Assembly: GCA_002335865.1 (NCBI GenBank)
Contig: DDCY01000023.1
Coordinates: forward strand, 281 to 64,280
From: Saprospiraceae bacterium UBA1994
GTDB taxonomy: Bacteria; Bacteroidota; Bacteroidia; Chitinophagales; Saprospiraceae
Direction: 5' to 3'
Length of the DNA stretch: 64,000 bases
The position numbers and the translations under genes are program-made. Under the pieces are notes generated by a model that was not told the origin of the DNA, searched no databases, and saw only the letters and a list, made by a program, of their open reading frames with translations. Shown one piece after another: positions 37,411 through 47,084 of this stretch; the stretch's first letter is position 1; each line of letters opens with the position of its first letter.

Positions 37411-40005
37411 TTATTTGGGTTCCATTGTCCTACTACTAATCTCTGCACCAAAGAATACAGCATTGTAAAACTGTTTAGTTCCACCATACCAATATCCTCT
37501 AAAATTTGGATTATCTTGAAAGGCGATCACTCTACCACTGCCTAGTTTGTGTACTGTCAAGGCAGCTTGATTGGCAATCTTGGTATCAAATCCTCTAGGA
37601 ATATATCCTGACAATATTGGTGAGGCTGTATATTTTAGGGGAGTCGCATATGGATTGTTGGTCGTGTGGTAGATATTTGTTCCTCTGTGGAAGACGGGTA
37701 GGATGTCATCATCGTAACCATAACTAAGTGGGTGCGTTAGATCCATTTTGGTCTCAAATATAGCTCCACCTATCACACCAGCACCTCGTCTTACAGGATG
37801 CACTTCATAAGGTTGGTATTCATCTTCTTTGTCTTTACCAGCCTGACCTTTGTATCGCTTCAGGTTAATTAGGTCTTTTTTAGCGGCCCAGTCTGTACCA
37901 CCTCTTACCGTGATGAGAGTATTTCCTTGTCTTATCCAATTGGATATATCTTCCACCTGATCTTTATCTAGCGAACCGTACCAGCCATGAGCCATTACGA
38001 TAGTATTGTATCTTTTTAGTGATGTTGAAGAGATATCTCTAGTTTCCATTTTAGTAAGAGGATATCCCAGTTTCTGATCCATAGTATGCCAAATCTCTCC
38101 AGCATCGTAACTACTAGTACCATCGCCTACGATAACCATTACATTTGGTCTGTAAAGTGTTGCTACATCAGGATTACCAAGTGTCATATTGGACTTTGTA
38201 ATACCAGTAGATAGAGCGAATATATTTAGGTCATTTTCTTGGGCTAACTGAGAAAGTATGTTTTGAATTTCATTTCCAGTTTTATTCTGATTCTGCAGAG
38301 GAACTATGATAGATCCTCGACCGAAGTGCATATTCTGTTTTTCGCCTTTTTTTGTTACATCTACATCTATTTCTTTGTGTATCATTTTAGTGATGAGTCC
38401 AGCATCTTGGATAGCTAGAAGTGCATTGGCGGATTTATATTGATTCCAATCGAATATATAAGCATAAGTTTTATCTTCTGGATATAACTTCCCTTTTAAA
38501 CTCTGAGCGTCGATCATTCGCTTTCCGAGCTCGAGTCTTGATTTATCTCCCTTATTAACTTCTGAGTATTGTAGGTCAAATGCTAAAGGCATGGTCCAAG
38601 CGGACACATCATAGAATAGACTATCAGGAAATGTTCTTACTTTTTCGAATATTGTCTTAGCCATCTTAGACTGTATCTGCTCCATAGGTATGAAGTAGCT
38701 TTCGTTTGCCTTATATAGCTTACCATTGGATCTCATATCCTTAGTGATAGGGTATACTTCGAGCTGATGAGCAAGCATTATCTCGTTATATCTCTTGAGT
38801 TTATATGCATCTACATCGGTATATAGCCATCCTCTTATAATGCTATTTTTACCATCCTTGATATTGTTCTTATAGAATGTTCTTTGATAGTCAAGCATTT
38901 CCTTACGCTTACTGATCGCTGCATCTTGAGTCGATAGAGATGTGACCACTTGGTTTCTTATTGTGAATGGAAATGAAAGTAGACCATTGACAGATTCTTG
39001 TAAGTGTCCTCTAGAGCTAGCTTGTTCAAATAAGATTCCTACACAGGCATTGGCATCAGGATAAGTAGAGCCTTTGCCGTAATAATAGTCATCAAAGCTA
39101 GATTTAGTGTAGTAAAGAGAATTGATACTATCTAGGGCATGTGCGTGAAAGTGTCCAATTTCTTCAGTTAAATCTTGATTACGCTGTGGTGTATTAGGGT
39201 TGGTCCTACTTGGTATACCTGGCTGAAAAAAGAAAGTACTATTAGTATTCATCTCATGATGATCAGTAAGGATATTAGGTTTCCAATCGTGAAATACTTT
39301 GATACGACCCTGAGATTCAGGATGTGAGAGTAGTAGCCAATCTCTATTAAGGTCAAACCAATAGTGATTGGTCCTTCCTCTAGGATATGCTTCGGTATAT
39401 TCTCTATCTGCCGGATCGCTCACTAGATGTTTACTTTTATGGCTATTGACCCAACTTGCAAATCTATTGATACCATCAGGATTGTAGGCTGGATCTATAA
39501 TGAATATGCCATTCTCTAGCTTGTTGAGTACCTCAGGTGATTGGCCAGCTGCTAGATAATAGGCTACGAGCATACTCGCATTGACTCCGCTAGACTCATT
39601 GCCATGGATAGAGTAGCCTTGGTACACTACTATAGGTTCGTCGGCAGTATTTACTTGATCTGCTTCATTAGGAGTACATAATTTTCTATGTATATCCTTG
39701 ATTTCATCTATACGAGCAAGATTTTTTGGAGCAGTAATGATGAGATTGAGAAGTGGCCTATTTTCATGTGACCTGGCATATTCTTGTATAATGATTCGAT
39801 CACTTGATGCTGCCAGTTTTTCCATGTATTGCACTAATTTATCATGGCTGATGTGCCATTCGCCTACTTGATGACCTATTACTGACTTAGGTGTAGGTAT
39901 AGCTGGATCGTATTCGATATCTGGTAGATAGTAGGTAATATCGACCTGAGCCACGAGATTTGTGGAAAAAACGCTGATAATCAACATTATAGCTAAATGT
40001 AGATA
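37411..40005 (-). CDS. Secreted M14-family zinc carboxypeptidase
   Basis: 864 residues from the ATG at 40005, chosen because it starts a clean signal peptide (MYLHLAIMLIISVFSTNLVAQ). A longer frame to 40125 would overlap the divergent gene. The catalytic domain is N-terminal: GYSIHGNESSGVNASM (HxxE zinc ligands), NPDGINRF, WFDLNRDW and TDHHEMNTNST. The long C-terminal half contains a glutamine-amidotransferase-like region (VMAHGWYG, TVRGGTDW). It probably trims peptides outside the cytoplasm. Confidence 0.9.
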   Translation of the reverse strand, partial: YLHLAIMLIISVFSTNLVAQVDITYYLPDIEYDPAIPTPKSVIGHQVGEWHISHDKLVQYMEKLAASSDRIIIQEYARSHENRPLLNLIITAPKNLARIDEIKDIHRKLCTPNEADQVNTADEPIVVYQGYSIHGNESSGVNASMLVAYYLAAGQSPEVLNKLENGIFIIDPAYNPDGINRFASWVNSHKSKHLVSDPADREYTEAYPRGRTNHYWFDLNRDWLLLSHPESQGRIKVFHDWKPNILTDHHEMNTNSTFFFQPGIPSRTNPNTPQRNQDLTEEIGHFHAHALDSINSLYYTKSSFDDYYYGKGSTYPDANACVGILFEQASSRGHLQESVNGLLSFPFTIRNQVVTSLSTQDAAISKRKEMLDYQRTFYKNNIKDGKNSIIRGWLYTDVDAYKLKRYNEIMLAHQLEVYPITKDMRSNGKLYKANESYFIPMEQIQSKMAKTIFEKVRTFPDSLFYDVSAWTMPLAFDLQYSEVNKGDKSRLELGKRMIDAQSLKGKLYPEDKTYAYIFDWNQYKSANALLAIQDAGLITKMIHKEIDVDVTKKGEKQNMHFGRGSIIVPLQNQNKTGNEIQNILSQLAQENDLNIFALSTGITKSNMTLGNPDVATLYRPNVMVIVGDGTSSYDAGEIWHTMDQKLGYPLTKMETRDISSTSLKRYNTIVMAHGWYGSLDKDQVEDISNWIRQGNTLITVRGGTDWAAKKDLINLKRYKGQAGKDKEDEYQPYEVHPVRRGAGVIGGAIFETKMDLTHPLSYGYDDDILPVFHRGTNIYHTTNNPYATPLKYTASPILSGYIPRGFDTKIANQAALTVHKLGSGRVIAFQDNPNFRGYWYGGTKQFYNAVFFGAEISSRTMEPK

Positions 40006-40066
40006 CATAGATTTCAATGCTAGTATTTGTGAAATTGGTTTACTTTTGCCTTTCAATGTAGCAAGA

Positions 40067-40366
40067 ATGTTTGAAATACTAGTATCAGTCATCATAGGGT
40101 TATTCATAGCCATGTTATTTGTCAATGTTTACTTCAGAGTTAAAGTAATGAAGTCTTACAAGGTACTCGTACGAAATAGGATAGAATTCGAAACTAAGCA
40201 CTTACTTAATCCTCAGAAGATGAAGAATGAAGTACTGCCTAAATATCCTAAATTTAGAAAAGAAATAGAGACTTTCTCTAATCATATCAGATATAGTATC
40301 AAGATGGCTACAGTATTAATTGTACTAATAACATTATTTGGTGCGGTTCTGATGTATTTTAGATAA
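40067..40366 (+). CDS. Small two-helix membrane protein, unknown
   Basis: 99 residues from the ATG at 40067. TM helices at about 2-22 and 78-96 with a basic linker (KVLVRNRIEFETKHLLNP) between them. No family recognised. It is divergent from the M14 gene, with starts 61 bases apart. A longer frame to 39962 would read into the M14 gene and is unlikely. Confidence 0.6.
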   Translation: MFEILVSVIIGLFIAMLFVNVYFRVKVMKSYKVLVRNRIEFETKHLLNPQKMKNEVLPKYPKFRKEIETFSNHIRYSIKMATVLIVLITLFGAVLMYFR

Positions 40367-40546
40367 TAGATCAATAAATTTTAGTAGAACTGATTTATTT
40401 CGAAGGTGACAATAATAATCATCATTTACCAACACAATTGCTATTGTAAATCGTTTTATTAATACTTCATTATAATTTAAAATTGGAGAACTGTGCGAGA
40501 AATGAGCAAAACGTTTGATATGTTCATTTGTGATTTGATATTTAAT

Positions 40547-41413
40547 ATGAAAAGCTTGAGACTATTAACCTATTTATGCATAGCGATGCAATTAAGCTCT
40601 TGTTCGCTATTTGATAATGAAAATCCGATACCAGGTTTCTTGGTATTTGATAATCCTACTTTGATTACAAATGGAGAACAGGGTGCACCTACTCATAATA
40701 TTAAAGATGTTTGGGTATTCGATGGACCTGATTTTCTAGGTATATTCCCTCTTCCAGCTAAAGTACCAGTGATAATCACAGGTGAAGAAAAGCAATTTTC
40801 AATTTTCGCAGGCGTAAGAAATAACGGAGGAGTAGGTAATGCGCTTAGATATCCATTTTTCAAACAAATAGAAGCTTCTGCTACATTAGAAGCAAGAGAG
40901 GAGAAGACCATTCCGCTTAATTTTGAATATTCGGATAATGTAAAATTTGATTTTATCGAAGAATTTGAAGGAAATCATATATTTGTTGAAGATCCTAATG
41001 ATACAGACGGTGAAGGTTTAGATATCATTATTCAGTCCGAAGTTGTGCTATCAGGAAACAGCTCAGCACAGATACTATTTGAGTCTGACACAAGTTCGTT
41101 TGAAAGAACTACTCTAGCCACATATGATAGACAGAACAACTTAGGATCAGCAACATTCATTGAGATAGACTACAAATGCGAAATCCCATTCTTAGCTGGA
41201 TGGATTACGTATCGAGACAACTTTGTACAGAGAGATTACACGGTTTTGGTAGCACCTAGTGAAGAGTGGAATAAGATTTATATAGATATTTCAGAGTTTG
41301 TTGGTAATGTTGAGATTGATAGATACACGATAGCGTTGGCTTCAGCTATAACAGCTGGTAATGAATTACCGTCCAATGTTTACTTAGACAATATAAAATT
41401 AGTACACTTCTAG
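40547..41413 (+). CDS. Lipoprotein of unknown function
   Basis: 288 residues from the ATG at 40547. The signal ends with lipobox QLSSC. The body is predicted mostly beta-strand; its middle and end (FIEEFEGNHIFVEDPND, IDYKCEIPFLAGW, YLDNIKLVHF) resemble carbohydrate-binding-like jelly-roll proteins, though no catalytic motif is seen. A sugar transferase gene starts 7 bases later, so it may belong to a polysaccharide operon. Confidence 0.7.
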   Translation: MKSLRLLTYLCIAMQLSSCSLFDNENPIPGFLVFDNPTLITNGEQGAPTHNIKDVWVFDGPDFLGIFPLPAKVPVIITGEEKQFSIFAGVRNNGGVGNALRYPFFKQIEASATLEAREEKTIPLNFEYSDNVKFDFIEEFEGNHIFVEDPNDTDGEGLDIIIQSEVVLSGNSSAQILFESDTSSFERTTLATYDRQNNLGSATFIEIDYKCEIPFLAGWITYRDNFVQRDYTVLVAPSEEWNKIYIDISEFVGNVEIDRYTIALASAITAGNELPSNVYLDNIKLVHF

Positions 41414-41420
41414 ACCGTTG

Positions 41421-42848
41421 ATGAAGTATAGGAAACATAGACAAATGAGCCTTACCGTATATAGACTATCAGACTATCTGATGTCTATGATTGCGTGGTT
41501 CTGTTTCTTTACTTTTCGCAAGAAGATAGAAGAACCAGGGATCACTTGGGAAAATATATTCGCTGACCAAAAGCTTTATTATGGTTTAGTGCTCATTCCC
41601 ATTATCTGGCAAATGCTGTACACCATATTTGATAAATATAGTGACGTATACAGATACTCAAGATTAGCCACTTTTCAGCGAACACTTTGGATTTCATTCT
41701 TTGGAGTGCTAATATTATTTTTCACTGTAATGATGGATGATTCAGTATTACAGTATACTTCATATTTCAATTCAGTCGCAAGATTATTTTTACTACACTT
41801 TGGACTGACAGTAGTTTCTAGGATGATCATTCTTACATATACTAAGCGTCGACTCAAAGCTGGAAAAGTTTATTACAATACGTTGATCATCGGTGGAGAT
41901 AGGAATGCTGTTGAACTATACGAGGAAGTGAAAAGTCGGCCATATAGTATGGGGCACGAATTCGTTGGTTTTATCGATAGTAATGGGAAATCGAAGAATG
42001 TTATTGAAGATCTACTACCCAATCTTGGTAAGATTCCTGATATTAAAGATGTACTCGAAAAATACCAGATCAGCGATGTAATTGTAGCTGTAGAGACTTC
42101 GGAACACGATAGAATGCAAGATATTTTTGATATTCTATTCGATGCATCTGATGATCTACTGATTAAAGTAATTCCAGATATGTATGATATCATGCTTGGT
42201 ACAGTAAAGATGAATCATTTATTCGGATCGGTACTGATAGAAGTGCAGCGAGAACTAATGCCGAGATGGCAAATGATTATCAAAAGATTAATCGATCTTG
42301 CAGTGAGTGCCGTGGCGTTGATCATACTACTTCCGTTGATTATCTATATCGGCATAAGAGTGAGATTTTCTTCTGATGGACCTATTTTATATCAACAAGA
42401 TAGAGTAGGGATCAATGGAGAGACTTTTAAGATATTGAAGTTTAGATCAATGTATACAAATGCAGAAGATGCTGGACCACAACTTTCTCACGATTCCGAT
42501 AGTCGTATTACTAAGTGGGGCAAGGTGATGCGAGTTTGGAGACTCGATGAGATACCGCAGTTTTGGAATGTACTGAGAGGTGATATGTCTTTGGTAGGTC
42601 CGCGTCCAGAACGTCAGCATTTTATAGATTTGATTATGGAACGCTCTTCGAATTATAAGCACCTACTCAAAGTAAGACCCGGCATCACATCTTGGGGACA
42701 AGTGAAATACGGTTATGCGTCTAATGTAGATCAGATGATGCAGAGGCTTAAGTTCGATATCCTTTATATAGAAAATATGTCATTGAGTTTAGATGTTAAA
42801 ATTATGTTTTACACACTGCTAGTACTCATACAAGGAAAAGGAAAGTAG
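41421..42848 (+). CDS. Exopolysaccharide polyprenyl glycosylphosphotransferase (sugar transferase)
   Basis: 475 residues from the ATG at 41421. Four or five N-terminal TM helices, a NAD-like middle domain (LIIGGDRNAVELYEEVK) and a C-terminal bacterial sugar transferase domain after TM at about 290-312: YQQDRVGINGETFKILKFRSM, DEIPQFWNVLRGDMSLVGPRPE. It transfers a sugar-1-phosphate to undecaprenyl phosphate to begin exopolysaccharide or capsule synthesis. It ends with a TAGTG overlap with aroE. Confidence 0.93.
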   Translation: MKYRKHRQMSLTVYRLSDYLMSMIAWFCFFTFRKKIEEPGITWENIFADQKLYYGLVLIPIIWQMLYTIFDKYSDVYRYSRLATFQRTLWISFFGVLILFFTVMMDDSVLQYTSYFNSVARLFLLHFGLTVVSRMIILTYTKRRLKAGKVYYNTLIIGGDRNAVELYEEVKSRPYSMGHEFVGFIDSNGKSKNVIEDLLPNLGKIPDIKDVLEKYQISDVIVAVETSEHDRMQDIFDILFDASDDLLIKVIPDMYDIMLGTVKMNHLFGSVLIEVQRELMPRWQMIIKRLIDLAVSAVALIILLPLIIYIGIRVRFSSDGPILYQQDRVGINGETFKILKFRSMYTNAEDAGPQLSHDSDSRITKWGKVMRVWRLDEIPQFWNVLRGDMSLVGPRPERQHFIDLIMERSSNYKHLLKVRPGITSWGQVKYGYASNVDQMMQRLKFDILYIENMSLSLDVKIMFYTLLVLIQGKGK

Positions 42849-43585
42849 TGGATAAGATCAGAAAATATGGATTGATAGGATACCCACTTACGTATTCATT
42901 TTCACCAAGTTACTTTGCTGTCAAATTTGAAGAAAAAGGAATAATTGATGCTGAGTACATCTCTTATCCATTGGAGCGGATTGAGGGAATAAAAGGACTG
43001 ATAGATAGTGGTATTTTAGGATTCAATGTTACAATACCTTACAAAGAACAAATCATACCATACTTAGATGAACTATCAGATGCCGCCAGAACTGTAGGTG
43101 CTGTCAATACTGTACAAGTTGTAGATGGTAAACTTATAGGCTACAATACTGATGTGTATGGATTAGAAAATTCACTCTATAGATTACTTGATAGAGCCTA
43201 TGTAGATAAGGCGCTAATTCTCGGTACAGGTGGGGCCTCTAAAGCTTGCCAGTATGTATTAGATCAGATGGGGATAGAGTACAAACTAGTATCTCGCAAT
43301 TCGAAGTATCTTACTTATGATCAGCTTGATACTGAAATCTTGGCAGATCATAAATTAATCGTTAATACTACACCTCTAGGTACAAGCCCTAATGTTGATA
43401 AATGTCCTGATATTCCTTATAAGTCATTTGGTGCATCGCATTTCGCATTTGACCTTGTATATAATCCGGAAAAATCTTTATTTTTGACTCGAGCAGAGAA
43501 GCGAGGTGCGGCCATTATGAACGGTCTTTCAATGCTATACGATCAAGCTGATGAGTCGTGGAAAATCTGGAATAGAATTTCATGA
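42848..43585 (+). CDS. aroE: Shikimate dehydrogenase
   Basis: 245 residues, starting at a GTG that shares one base with the preceding stop codon. YSFSPSYF (shikimate-binding Ser pair), FNVTIPYKEQ (catalytic Lys), AVNTV, GTGGASKAC (NADPH loop) and MLYDQA. It reduces 3-dehydroshikimate in the aromatic amino acid pathway. Slightly short for the family. Confidence 0.95.
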   Translation: MDKIRKYGLIGYPLTYSFSPSYFAVKFEEKGIIDAEYISYPLERIEGIKGLIDSGILGFNVTIPYKEQIIPYLDELSDAARTVGAVNTVQVVDGKLIGYNTDVYGLENSLYRLLDRAYVDKALILGTGGASKACQYVLDQMGIEYKLVSRNSKYLTYDQLDTEILADHKLIVNTTPLGTSPNVDKCPDIPYKSFGASHFAFDLVYNPEKSLFLTRAEKRGAAIMNGLSMLYDQADESWKIWNRIS

Positions 43586-43721
43586 TAATGGATAAGTTTC
43601 CCGCTTAGTGAGAGTCAGGTAATACAAAAAAGAAAGTTAAAATTTGCTAAATTTCATTTGTATATAATAATATCAAAAACTTTATTACTTATTCTCAAGC
43701 TAACCATCTAATAATCAACAA

Positions 43722-44912
43722 ATGGCTAAACCGGTTCCGAAGACCTTTATTAACTTCGATAATACAGAAATAGCATTCGCTAATAAATCTAATAAAGAGC
43801 TCATAAGGACCTCTAGACTATTCAAGCTCATGAGTAATAGTATGCTCACTAAGTTGCTATCATCTGTAGGACTACTAGCTGTTAAGTTCAATCTGCCTTT
43901 TGCTAGATTTGCAGTCAAGCAGACTATATACGAACAGTTCTGTGGTGGTGAGACATTATTGGACTGTCAGGCAGCCATAGATAAGTTATACGAAAACAAT
44001 GCATTCACGATACTTGATTATGGAGCAGAAGCTAAATCCACTCCCGAGGAACATGACGAAGTAAAAGAACAGATTGCCCAATCTATCAAAATTGCAGCCG
44101 CTAATAATTCTGTACCAGTAGTAGTATGTAAGCTATCTGGACTGGCTGATAATGAGCTCTTGGAAAGATTGCAAAATTCAGATGCAATATCAGATGCAGA
44201 TCAGAATGCATATCAAAAGTTATATGATAGAGTAGATCAGATTTGCCAGAAAGGAAATGAATTCGGTGTATGTATTTTTATTGATGCTGAGGAAAGTTGG
44301 ATGCAGGTCACTATAGATCGTATTGCTATAGAGATGATGAGTAAGTATAATCGCGAGAAGGTAATAGTATATAATACCTATCAGTTATACAGACATGATA
44401 AGCTCGCGCAGCTCAAATCAGACTACCGAAAATCTCAGGAGGAAGGCTACTTATTTGGAGTTAAATTTGTCAGAGGTGCATATATGGATAAAGAGCGAAG
44501 CAGAGCGGAAGAGATGGGCTACGAATCGCCAATCCAAAAAGATAAATCATCTACAGATGAAGACTATGACGAAGCAATCAAATTCTGCATTGAAAACTAT
44601 AAAACCATAGGTTCATGCTGTGCCACCCACAACGAAAAGAGTAGCCTTTATCAAGCAGAGCTTATTGATCAACTTGGATTAGATAAGAAGCACCCTCACC
44701 TTAATTTTAGCCAACTATATGGTATGAGCGATCAGATAACGTTTAACTTAGCTGAAGTAGGATACAACGTTGCTAAATATGTAGTTTATGGTCCTGTGAA
44801 AGAAGTAATACCATATCTAATTAGACGAGCACAAGAGAATACTTCTGTGACAGGAGAGATGGGCAGAGAGTTGAAATTTATTCAGAGAGAGATTAAGAGG
44901 AGGAAGCTGTAA
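43722..44912 (+). CDS. Proline dehydrogenase
   Basis: 396 residues. TIM-barrel FAD enzyme that oxidises proline to pyrroline-5-carboxylate. Recognised by TILDYGAEAKST, VVCKLSGLA, VCIFIDAEESWMQ, GVKFVRGAYMDKER and the end FNLAEVGYNVAKYVVYGPVKEVIPYLIRRAQEN, with the conserved YxxxR region. It is a monofunctional form, without the aldehyde dehydrogenase half of PutA. Confidence 0.93.
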   Translation: MAKPVPKTFINFDNTEIAFANKSNKELIRTSRLFKLMSNSMLTKLLSSVGLLAVKFNLPFARFAVKQTIYEQFCGGETLLDCQAAIDKLYENNAFTILDYGAEAKSTPEEHDEVKEQIAQSIKIAAANNSVPVVVCKLSGLADNELLERLQNSDAISDADQNAYQKLYDRVDQICQKGNEFGVCIFIDAEESWMQVTIDRIAIEMMSKYNREKVIVYNTYQLYRHDKLAQLKSDYRKSQEEGYLFGVKFVRGAYMDKERSRAEEMGYESPIQKDKSSTDEDYDEAIKFCIENYKTIGSCCATHNEKSSLYQAELIDQLGLDKKHPHLNFSQLYGMSDQITFNLAEVGYNVAKYVVYGPVKEVIPYLIRRAQENTSVTGEMGRELKFIQREIKRRKL

Positions 44913-44973
44913 ATTGAATATGAAATAAATATTAAATTTTGGCTGCACTTAATAAGTGTCGACCATTCTGTTT

Positions 44974-45087
44974 TTACGTATTATACATTGTTGGATAGAA
45001 GAGATTACCATTATTGTCATAGATAATGTATTGGTCACGAATTTGCTTAAATAAGAAGGTCAATAATTCTACTGCCGTTTGGCGGGT
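44974..45087 (-). pseudogene. Possible fragment of a lost protein gene
   Basis: On the minus strand a 37-codon open block with no start reads TRQTAVELLTFLFKQIRDQY then IIYDNNGNLFYPTMYNT, stop. It looks protein-like but I cannot name it, and upstream of it (45088 on) the frame is closed. A perfect 11-bp inverted repeat (45085-45112) begins at its broken end. Confidence 0.25.
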
Positions 45088-45112
45088 TTATAAAGTGACT
45101 TCTTTATAAACC

Positions 45113-45686
45113 TAGTATGTGAGTAGAACAGTTATAACTTTCTTAACAATTCGTCACGTTATACAGACGTAAAACGAAAATAATCTTGGTAGGGTAATAT
45201 TATAAGAGGCTGAAAAGTAAAAACCCTAGTAAGAAACCTCCAAAAAAATATTAAGAAGGAGATATAACACATGTAGAAATAAGTCATCTTAAAAAGATAG
45301 AGCTCGTTAGACCTTGTTCGAGACGCTAACTCAGAATAATTATCACTTACAAACTATGATCGACTGAAAGGCCAACATACTCATCTCAGTTCATGCTATC
45401 ATTTCATCTATATTACTTTGTACATCATTAATGAAGATTAAATCCGGGATGAGTAGTAATTTGCACGTGATCATATTACTTTCGTCGTCTGCCTTATCTT
45501 TTATTAGATTCATTAGTGGCAATTAAACCATTTCTTATTGGTTCATGGGATAAGTCTGGGCGATGGAGCGGCTTGTTGAGTTTTGAAACTTCTCGTAAAC
45601 TTGATTTTCACAATTATAAGTCATTAGTAAAGGCTACTACTAAAAAGGAAAACAAGGATAAAGCTTGGTTGAGTTATTTTTATGGC
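45113..45686. other. Intergenic region without a supported gene
   Basis: Low-information sequence between the proline dehydrogenase and the minus-strand esterase. A frame at 45516-45731 runs over the 3' end of the esterase and has no recognisable features. Confidence 0.3.
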
Positions 45687-46832
45687 CTAATTTATCTTCA
45701 TAAATTTTATAGATTGGAAGCCTGTATTTAACAAATATAGATCAGCTGGCAGTGCGGATAGATCAATGATTTGATCTTGGCCTGAAAGAACACCGCTTTT
45801 CAGTTCTTGCCCAGTACTATTTAGTATTCTGTAGGGCATTGCCTTTTCAACAAAGCCTCTTACCTGAATAGTAGAAGATGCTGGATTAGGAAAAACACTT
45901 AGTTTATTTATTTCAAGCTCTTTTGTACTTGTGGTGATAATAGGATTAAATCCATTTATATCATAACGAGAAAAGAATTTCCAAATCTCATCTGAAGCAT
46001 TGAAGTCTTGGTTAGTTCCTGCAAAGTTAAAGGGTGCACCCGGCCAAGTGTGTCCTCCATCATAAATCTTAAAGTGCTCTGTTGTCATTTCAGTATCTGG
46101 ATTTGTATAGATGAAATGGTCCGCAGTACAATTGTCATTTGGGCTTATATCTGGAACTTCATTAATTTGTGGTGCGGCATCACAATTGTTGAAATTTATC
46201 CAATACGTCATGACATCTTCTATAGATTTAGACCACAAAACTCCCCCATCGTAGGGGACTACGGCATCTGTAGTGCCGTGGATTTGCATCATAGGCATGG
46301 CGTGTTGCGGATTACAGGCAAAAAGTGTTTCTGGTGTCATAGAGCCAGTTACAGATGCTATAGCTGCAATTCGATTACTCAATTCACAAGCCAGTCGGAA
46401 ACTAAAGTATCCACCATTTGACATACCTGTAGAATAAATTCTTTCTGCATTGATGTTGTAGTTAGCCGAAATCGTATCGATCATAGCATTTGTAAATCCA
46501 ACATCATCTGTCGTGCTTCCAGCGGTGAAACCGCCAACATTCCAATGGGCACTTCCACTGATTAGAGTTCCTTCAGGGTGTATAAGAATGAATCCTGCAG
46601 TATCTGCTATTGATCTAAAATCTCCATAAAAGGTTTGTTCGAATCCATTACTTCCAAATCCATGAAAGTTAAACAGTAGGGGAACAGCATCGTCGCCTGT
46701 GTAAGAATCAGGAATATAGACCGCATAATCCCTACTGATCCCATCATGTTCAAGGGATAGGTTCAAGGTAGTTTGAGCATGAATGCCTATAGAGAGCCAT
46801 CCTAAAAATAATGTGTAAAAAAATGATTTCAT
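45687..46832 (-). CDS. T9SS-exported PHB-depolymerase/feruloyl-esterase-like alpha/beta hydrolase
   Basis: 381 residues. Signal peptide ending in IHAQ. The Esterase_phd core has FNFHGFGSN, TGMSNGGYFSF (GxSxG nucleophile), HGTTDAVVPYDG and the catalytic His in YDGGHTWPG. The last 80 residues form a T9SS type A sorting domain beginning SVFPNPASS. An extracellular esterase acting on polyesters or plant-derived esters is likely; the substrate is unknown. Confidence 0.92.
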   Translation of the reverse strand: MKSFFYTLFLGWLSIGIHAQTTLNLSLEHDGISRDYAVYIPDSYTGDDAVPLLFNFHGFGSNGFEQTFYGDFRSIADTAGFILIHPEGTLISGSAHWNVGGFTAGSTTDDVGFTNAMIDTISANYNINAERIYSTGMSNGGYFSFRLACELSNRIAAIASVTGSMTPETLFACNPQHAMPMMQIHGTTDAVVPYDGGVLWSKSIEDVMTYWINFNNCDAAPQINEVPDISPNDNCTADHFIYTNPDTEMTTEHFKIYDGGHTWPGAPFNFAGTNQDFNASDEIWKFFSRYDINGFNPIITTSTKELEINKLSVFPNPASSTIQVRGFVEKAMPYRILNSTGQELKSGVLSGQDQIIDLSALPADLYLLNTGFQSIKFMKIN

Positions 46833-47084
46833 AGATAAGTGCGTTTTTTTTAAAACGTATTATTGTGTTAGATAGTTTAAAATCTGTATTGTAAATAACT
46901 ACAAATCATGTTATTACGAAACAATAAAAATGATAGTGCTCATTGAGCTTAAAAAGTAACTAATAAAGTTTTTTTTGTCGGTAAAGACTTAGATCGAAAG
47001 CCCAGATTTCTGAATGCCTCTTCATTGATAATTGCTTTATTTTTCTTTCTAGTGTAATCATCATATCTGCTATGTAAGGATAGT

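Noticed and set aside
39962..40066. Extended start of the two-helix membrane protein
   Set aside because: It would read through the M14 signal peptide region on the opposite strand; the ATG at 40067 gives a clean membrane start.
45251..45266. TTAAGAAGGAGATATA, similar to a strong phage T7 ribosome-binding site
   Set aside because: The ATG that follows is immediately closed by TAG, and the genome otherwise does not use such sites; chance match.
45516..45731. A 71-codon plus-strand frame
   Set aside because: It runs into the antisense of the esterase C-terminus and matches no family; at most a relic.
46960..47064. A 34-codon minus-strand ORF after the MATE gene
   Set aside because: Too short and without recognisable features; no upstream signals.
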